The notes under the pieces: generated by a model
Databases searched by the model: none
Told to the model about the DNA's origin: nothing
The model's input: only the letters and a program-made list of their open reading frames with translations
Origin: Roridomyces roridus
Lineage: Eukaryota; Basidiomycota; Agaricomycetes; Agaricales; Mycenaceae
Direction: 5' to 3'
DNA: 64,000 bases
Assembly (NCBI GenBank): GCA_029378245.1
Contig: JARKIF010000022.1
Coordinates: forward strand, 186,001 to 250,000
Translations under genes and position numbers: made by a program
Shown: positions 56,318 through 64,000 of the stretch, piece by piece
Layout of the letters: each line of letters starts with the position of its first letter
Numbering within the stretch: the stretch's first letter is position 1

Positions 56318-57972
56318 ATAGTGTTGAGACTGTTACAACTCACCTCCGTGCCGAGTACCAGACTAGTCCGAGAGATAGCGGCTCTAGAGTGTCCGCCGAT
56401 GGGTAAATATGAGCTCTCCACATCGCAACTGTTCATCCTGGGATTGAAAAAGGGGGCGGGAATGCTTGCTGAATGGTGACGCGACAAGGGAAATGTCAGG
56501 GTGGGAGCTGGGGGGTCGGGCAGATAGCTGGTAGGCTGCATAGAGCCTTCCGCATGACTCACTGATTAGAATATCGAAGCTCGTCGATAGGTATCATTCT
56601 ACCGGCCCAAGGACTCGATCATAAAGTGCGAGCTCCGGCATTGTGAGTTCGGGAATGAGGATGCTGCAACTGGGTACCGATTGGCGTTGTGGCCATGCTC
56701 TACACAAGCTGTCAAGCAGTATCGAGATGTCGACGTCGGAGCCTGAGATGAAAATGTTGGCGTAGATTGCTGATCATGAGTCCATAGGCTGAGCTGACAT
56801 CTCGGATGTTACTGTCCAGGTCGAATTTGGCAGAAGAGGTACTTTTATTCGTGTTGCCGCTGTTTGAATGGAGGTGCTAGTCAGACAAAGATACGGGAGG
56901 AGCAGCCCGGGGGTAGACTAGGCGATTGCGATTCCGAAGTGTTCCAGTTTCACTTCTAAATTCCCCAGAGCCCGCCGATTGAGGCATGGTGTAGACAGTG
57001 AGACATGCATACAAGGGCAGGAGGAAAACGAGATCCGGCTGCGGAGGCCCGACTATCCAAGGCTGACGCCTGCGGAATGGTCGGATGGCAGGGTATGGAG
57101 ATCGCAACGTGAGATCCATGAGGGCACTGGGAGTCAGCTGAATCGCATGTAGGCCATCATGATAGGGACGGAGATGAGTCAGATGACGGCAAGAAGTATT
57201 GGTCACATGTGTCACGCTGATTGTAGCGCAGTGACGGCGTTTTCGGCATGCACTAGTACTACGACCGCGACACCGATGGCGGCCTCAATCGAAAGAAGCA
57301 GCACCGCCGAATTCATGAATCCATTTGCTTGGCCCTGTGCGTCGCAAAAACAGAAAACCGTGTCGCCAGGGGTTCGTAGTGGAGTCGAATCACCGTCGTC
57401 GCCGTAACTAAGTATGTGGGGCTGCAGGAACCCATATAGTCCACTCGTTGGTCATAGTTGTAGCTGTGTAGGGCAGGGACATGGACGTCGGGAGCAAGAG
57501 CAGATTTTTCAAATAACAGCAAACACACAGCCCCTGAGTGTGTGTCTGAGACCCAGTTTCAGAGATCCCCGCACTGAGAAGACCTGGATTCTCAGCAGAA
57601 TTTCATATTTCCTCCAATTTTCTTCAAAGACCGGGGAATATATCCCTGGACGGCGGAAGGATTGTGTTCCACGATCCGGTGCGACCTACATATTGTTCTT
57701 CTCCGAGAATTCCCCTCGAACCTGTAGCTCAGTCGCAGAAAGAACGTTAAGAGAAAGAAAAAGAAAAATGCCAATGGACCAAGTGAACACCCAGCGCCGA
57801 ATCAAACGGGCGACTGCCTGGTCTGCTTCGCCCGCATCCCAGGCCACTGCAAACCTTGTGCAACTGGGTGACGGAAATATGTAGGATGAAGTCGAGGCCT
57901 CAAATGCCACTCGCATGTCGAGAGTGGAACTGCCATGCATTATCTTTCTACATTCTACAATACATATCTAAT
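56318..57972. other. Intergenic, nothing recognised
   Basis: No splice-compatible coding frames, RNA genes or bordered repeats were seen. Confidence 0.35.
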
Positions 57973-59409
<1,437 letters not shown>

Positions 59410-59450
59410 TGCGGGAGATGAGTTTGAAAGGATGGGATGTTGATCGATTC

Positions 59451-59458
59451 TTTTATAC
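59451..59458 (-). promoter_or_regulatory. TATA box of OYE gene
   Basis: The minus strand reads GGTATAAAAG about 45 bp upstream of the ATG at 59409. Confidence 0.65.
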
Positions 59459-60588
59459 CATAGAGATGCGCGGCCTCCGACTCTCGCCTCCATCTAAGCG
59501 ACCGGATAAAAGGCCGAAGCCTAACTAGGCAAAATCCCCTCGCGCGTGGCCGCGCTGCTGAGCAAGCAGAAGCGGCCCGCATAATCATGATGAGCGTCAA
59601 AGGGGTACGCAGCTCTTTGGAAGAAAAAAACGGGATGCAACCGTTCCGAATGAAGAAAAGAAGTGTAAGACGGTGCAAACCTTCCGTATATGTTCCACAA
59701 GGCAGTCAGTCCACTGTAGCAGCGGGGCGCTGGACTCGAAGGGAGGGATGCGGCCGGTCTCCCTGCACTGGGGTGTACGGATCACGGTGAGACTGGCCAC
59801 GGAAATCGATGGTCCAGCCGTTCACTGTGATTGGGTGAGCGACCGTTTTCAAAGGAGCTGAATAATGCGCGATCCATTTCCTGCCCTCCGATCCGCCGGA
59901 CATTCACCACGGAATCAACACGGAACACAATGACTCGGTACCGTTATGAGTCAACAGGGAGAGCACTGTTACACGGAGGTCAAACGGAAGTCCCGCCACA
60001 GAGTTGCTGGCGTTGGGTACACGTAGATGTAGCGTTGAAGCCAAGGACCAGGACGAAGCAGAAGACCATGATGGTCTGAGACAAGACCCAATGATCGGCG
60101 TCATCGGATCACCCATTGTGTCACGTTTTCAGAATGACAGACTATTTGCTCTAGCCAAACACTGCCAGCTCAGCACTTCCACTCGACCTCAAAGTGACCA
60201 GCATGGAAGACGGTACGCCCTCCGCCCCTGCTTCGATATCAGTACTTCGATAGTCGCCTTCGCCTCCTCCCACTCCCTCCCATCGACTCGATTTTTCCTG
60301 GCCGCTTCCGCCCTTGTGTGCGGCCTACATCACCCATTTGGCGCATTCGACGCCACGGCCCACGAGTCACGTTTCGTGCCGCCACTTGGGGTGTTACTCG
60401 GGGGTGACGTGGCCCCTTTGTCGTTGGCGATGACGACGACGACGACGATCTTCGTGTCCACAGTCTGACCTCGTCGTCTCCCGCCCGACTCCTTTTCTCG
60501 CACCACTCGTCTTCATCTCCCTCCGTCTTCGTCCACGCGTGCCGCCCCTACTCACCACCGCTCACTCACAGCATGGCAATCCTCTGAC
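59459..60588. other. Intergenic between divergent genes
   Basis: Holds the promoters of the OYE gene (minus) and the Tra2-like gene (plus). Pyrimidine-rich tracts precede the start at 60589. Nothing else was recognised. Confidence 0.4.
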
Positions 60589-61647
60589 ATGGCACCCGCC
60601 TCAGCGATGAGCGGCATCAGCATTCCCACCGACAACGGCGCTGACGACCGTGACCGTGACCGCGACCGTGATCGCGATCGCGACCGTGACGGCGACGACC
60701 GTAGGCGCGGACGGAGTCGCAGCCGCAGCCCTGGGAGGGGTGGAGATGGGGAGCGCGGGTGCGTTTTGTTATATTCCGCGTACATCTTATGGAAGCTGAC
60801 CTGGAAATGCTAGGCAAAACCCCGGTAACAACCTCCACGTCTCTGGGCTCTCGCACAAAGTCGACACCCGCGATCTCGAGAGCGCGTTTGCGAAAATCGG
60901 ACGGGTGAGTGCCTCTCCGTCGTAACCAACTCCCCTTGTTCTGACATGGGAAACCCAGGTCCAAAAGGCCTCCGTCATGTATGACCCGCACACGCGCGAG
61001 TCCCGCGGGTTCGGCTTCGTCACCATGGAGAGCGGGGAGGAGGCCGATGCGGCTGTGACTGCCCTCAACGGGACGGAGATTATGGGTAAAATGATCAAGG
61101 TCGAGAAGGTACGTAGTAACATGCGAACTGTTCCTTCGCTGACAACCGTATGCAGGCTCGCCGCGGGCGCGCCAGGACGCCGACCCCAGGCAGGTACTAT
61201 GGACCGCCCAAGCGTGGAGAGGGTGCCGGTGAGTCTCGTCCTTTTGTGTGTTTTATTCATGTGGCGTGATCTGCTATCTACGAGACCCAAGTCTCCAAGG
61301 TCGCGGTGGTTGTGGGGCTTTCCCTCTTCGTCTGTCTCTTCCCCAATGAAACTCGTACTCATACCACCACAGGCGAACGCGAATACAATCCTCGGGCCTA
61401 CGACTCGCGCTATTCACGCGACTACGACGATCGGCGTGGAGGGGGGCGTGGGCGGTATGACGACGGTCGTGGAGGGCGTGACGACTATCGTGGCGGTGGA
61501 GGACGTGATTACGACAGGGACCGTGGCGGTCGACGGGACGACTATCGCCGGGATGAGTACAGTCGGGATGAGAGGGATGCCAGGGACGGCAGAGGGGGCG
61601 GAAGCGCCAGGGGTGGTGGATATGACGATCGGGACAGGCGCTATTGA
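60589..61647 (+). CDS. Tra2-like RRM splicing factor (252 aa)
   Basis: Exons 60589-60758, 60814-60904, 60959-61108, 61156-61228 and 61373-61647 join in frame; the last intron is long (144 nt). The N-terminus carries a run of Asp-Arg pairs encoded by a hexanucleotide repeat (60646-60690), then an RS stretch (RRRGRSRSRSPGRGGDG). One RRM spans about residues 60-140: RNP2 is LHVSGL and RNP1 is RGFGFVTM, with the usual GTEIMGKMIKVEKA at the end. The linker ARRGRARTPTPGRYYGPPKR matches the Tra2 linker type (R-x-TPTPG-x-Y). The C-terminus is Arg/Gly/Asp/Tyr rich (DYDRDRGGRRDDYRRDEYSR). Such proteins bind exonic enhancers and steer pre-mRNA splicing in the nucleus. Confidence 0.88.
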
Positions 61648-61841
61648 GGACGGAGACGATGATACATCCCTCTGTCGTGGACAAGTCGTTCAGTCGGGTG
61701 GAGGCTGGGTGACAGCCGTTTAATTGTCCCGTTCCTCTCTGTTCTCCGTTTTATATCACTTAATGTTAGCCTTGTGTTCGAACCGAATGTAACATATATT
61801 CAATCGAACACGAAATACAAGCTACTTGAACATAAACCAAC
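61648..61841. other. Shared 3' region of convergent genes
   Basis: The 194 bp gap between two converging stop codons is AT-rich at 61750-61830 and must hold both polyadenylation regions. Confidence 0.5.
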
Positions 61842-64000
61842 TCACACACCCATGTGGATGAAAGGAATCCATCTCTCATACGGTACATTTCTCGCCCTCA
61901 ACTCCTTGACCGCAAAGTGCAGAGCCTCTGCTGTATGATCCGCCCGAACCTGGCGTCCGTTCTTGAACAAGAACGAATAGAAGAGCTCCGCGACCAACGG
62001 CCCATCCTGATCATTCATGGACCACAAGGTTCCTACAACACTTCGGAATCCTGCAGCGATGAATCCACCACCGAGGTGAAAGGATTCGTTCACAAGCGTA
62101 GCATCACCCATGACTGTCTGGCACGCAGATAGAAATACGAATTCTGCATTCGAGAGTGGCATCCGAAGGATTGTCTCGAGCTCTAGATTTCCGTCGTAGA
62201 GGAGGAGACGGCTCTTGGCCGGTTCGAGGGAATCTTGAATCCCATGACAGGCGAGATGCACCCAGGAGGAGTCCTTGAGCAGGTTCGTCACGGCGTCTGG
62301 TGTTGCTTGTTCTTCTCGGAGCGAGTGGCAGGGCAAGTGGCGGCAGACGGACGAGATTTTGTCCATCTCTCGCACAACACCTCCGATGTAGTTGGTTTTT
62401 CCAGGTCCTGTATATGATACCCCAACCAATCCAATGTTGGCCTGGATATTGGCCGAGCCCTTGGCATGTGAATCGATGAGAGAACCGAGAGTCATGGTGT
62501 ATGAATGAATGAATTGATCATTTTCTGAGCTTGCATGGAAAGGTAATCCGCTGAATGCACCGGTGGGAAGCCACCAAATTCGGCCTTTGTAAATGCCACG
62601 CTATAAGGAATGAATATCATTCAAATGCTCAATATTGGTTGACTTACCGAAGCTAGAGTTGAAAAGATGGGTTGAACGACATTTTGCCAGAGCCACTGTA
62701 ACAGATCCGCGAATTTCCCTCTAGCTGTTCCCGGGTTCACTACCTCTGGCCTGCTTTGAGTCGAGTGGCTGGTTGTCCCCGATTTCTCATGTTACATTGG
62801 CCAACCAACTCCCTCAGAGAATCTCGTTTAGTTTGGAGCGAGTGAACTGTAACTCCGGGCAAACTAATCCGCACTGGCTGGTGGGTGGTGTGACTGACAA
62901 TTACTATGGCATCACAGCCATTTTCCTGAGAATTCAGAATTATGACCGGGCCCGATTTGGCAGCAGAACGCAGGACATCGTAGGAGTTTGGAACCAAGAA
63001 GTGTTTATAGCTTTTCTCACTGCGGATTTGATCAAGGAGTGCCTTTCGCTGCACTGCGACCCTTTTAAGATCTTCTGAAGTCCCTTTAAATAGCTCTTCA
63101 GAGAGCCTCTGAAACTCCTGTGCAACCTTGCCGGGGAGCATGTTCACCTCAGGCCGCAATTGAAGAGTTTGTTGAAATACAGTGGCAATTCCTTGTTCAA
63201 TGATTTGGACTGCAGCCATGAGGTTCGAAAGCTGCAGACAAACTCTGGTTGCATTTGCAGTCACAGATCCAATTTTCAGCCGCTGGAGCGCATCCTGTCG
63301 CACTGAAATTGTATTCCCGATCCAAAGTATGTCCGGCAGAAGTTGAAAAGCAGCGAGGTACGCTGAAAGGCAATAATCAAGATTGTGGTTCTCGGAGAAG
63401 GTAGCCCATTCCAATGCAGCTTCCCAGGATGTTTCGGGGTTGGTGAGTGTAACATTTTGGAAGGAGGACATATATAAGTCCCTAGCTGATTTCAGATCCT
63501 TGGATTTTCTGAGCTGTTCATATTGATCACAAAGACACGATGCCAGTCCCTGCTGTGCCATGACCTCGTATGGATGACTCTGGGGAATAGAGCGCAGCAC
63601 CTCTTGGAAAATTTCTATTGCCTTCTTCAGATCATTGAAATCCGCCGTCATTCGAAATCTATCTCGCAGACAGAGTGCAAGCCCATTCTGACCACCAGCC
63701 TGTAAATCCTTGGGAGTCAAGTCAAGCCTCTGCTGATATTGTTGGATAGATGTCTCAAGATCCTGGAGATGTCCCAATCTTTTGAATCTCGTCCAATGGT
63801 GTGATGCAGACCCCTGAAGCATCTCAATTCGATCCAGACGCTGGTTGGATGGAACAAGGTCCAAGGCTATCTGACTGTTTTCCAAAGCAGAATTCAAGTC
63901 CTCCATGTTTCCAGTTCTTTCAAACCGATCTTTGAAAGCCGAGGCAAGCTGAAAAACTATGCGTGGCCTTTCAGGATGATCTGGGAGCGATTTATCAAGG
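61842..64000 (-). CDS. TPR-CHAT protein (caspase-like), partial at window edge
   Basis: The open frame enters from the right edge, so the N-terminus is missing. Residues upstream form repeats with TPR character (DLETSIQQYQQRLDLTPKDL, DLKKAIEIFQEVLRSIPQSH, LASCLCDQYEQL). A CHAT peptidase domain follows, with KGRIWWLPTGAFSGLPFHAS, the catalytic His motif SWVHLACHGIQD and the catalytic Cys motif VFLSACQT, then GGFIAAGFRSVVGTLWSMND and a C-terminal RWIPFIHMGV. An intron (62601-62647, GTAAGT ... TTATAG) precedes the last exon, 61842-62600. Near 62740-62830 the frame changes from ...RDSLRELVGQ to EVVNPGTARGKFADLLQWLW; a 50 nt GT-AG stretch there would leave a TAG, so a frame break or unrecognised splice is present. 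CHAT proteases act in signalling or cell-death pathways; fungal TPR-CHAT proteins are thought to be immune-type proteins. Confidence 0.82.

Noticed and set aside
60646..60690. CRISPR-like or satellite repeat
   Set aside because: The hexanucleotide repeat is coding and gives the Asp-Arg run of the Tra2-like protein.

Overview
The window is nuclear DNA of a filamentous basidiomycete, most likely an agaricomycete mushroom; a Mycena-like genome is my inference. The evidence is gene style. Coding exons are split by introns of about 47-65 nt with donors such as GTGCGT, GTACGT or GTGAGT. Promoters of small genes carry a TATA box 40-135 bp upstream of the ATG. The families also fit: pepsin-type protease, CBM1 cellulose-binding enzyme, DUF6534 membrane protein, F-box proteins, CVNH lectin and a DUF6818/DDE transposon. 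There are no operons, CRISPR arrays or rRNA genes.

Layout. 0.6-5 kb: a coiled-coil protein gene (minus) and an F-box gene (plus) with one frameshift. 6-26 kb: a repeat-rich block. It holds a 1.18 kb inverted-repeat element, a PIF/Harbinger-like gene pair (DUF6818 SANT-like protein and DDE nuclease, convergent), a 418 bp long-TIR MITE inside an F-box relic, an element with GCTAC repeats that contains a tRNA-like sequence, an A1 aspartic protease, a pogo-like element beside a truncated copy of that protease, an element dense in ACCGCC motifs, a small secreted protein gene and a cluster of GCGCTAC motifs. 27-33.8 kb: a CBM1 plus Cip1-like secreted enzyme, a two-TM protein with a long cytoplasmic tail, an intact F-box gene and a small secreted protein gene. 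36.7-49.3 kb: a zinc-cluster miniprotein, a hAT-like element, a CVNH lectin, a secreted DPBB/expansin-like protein, a DUF6534 membrane protein with two GC-AG introns, a CACTA-like element with a nested element, and an alpha-helical MIF4G-like gene. 50.7-64 kb: a two-finger GATA factor, another secreted cysteine-rich protein, an unrecognised gene, an OYE-type flavin oxidoreductase, a Tra2-like RNA-binding protein and a TPR-CHAT (caspase-like) protein that runs off the right edge.

How the genes fit together. The protease, CBM1/Cip1-like enzyme, DPBB protein and small secreted proteins suit a lignocellulose-degrading saprotroph. The GATA factor and Tra2-like protein are regulators. The CHAT protein and the CVNH lectin are candidates for stress or defence. 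Nothing supports a pathway-type gene cluster. A recurrent feature is that otherwise well-preserved genes carry a single +/-1 nt frame break (F-box, DDE transposase, MIF4G-like, OYE and probably CHAT). This is either recent decay or residual assembly error, and affects how the models should be used.

All exon joins were made by eye from splice signals and reading frame. No search or alignment program was run.
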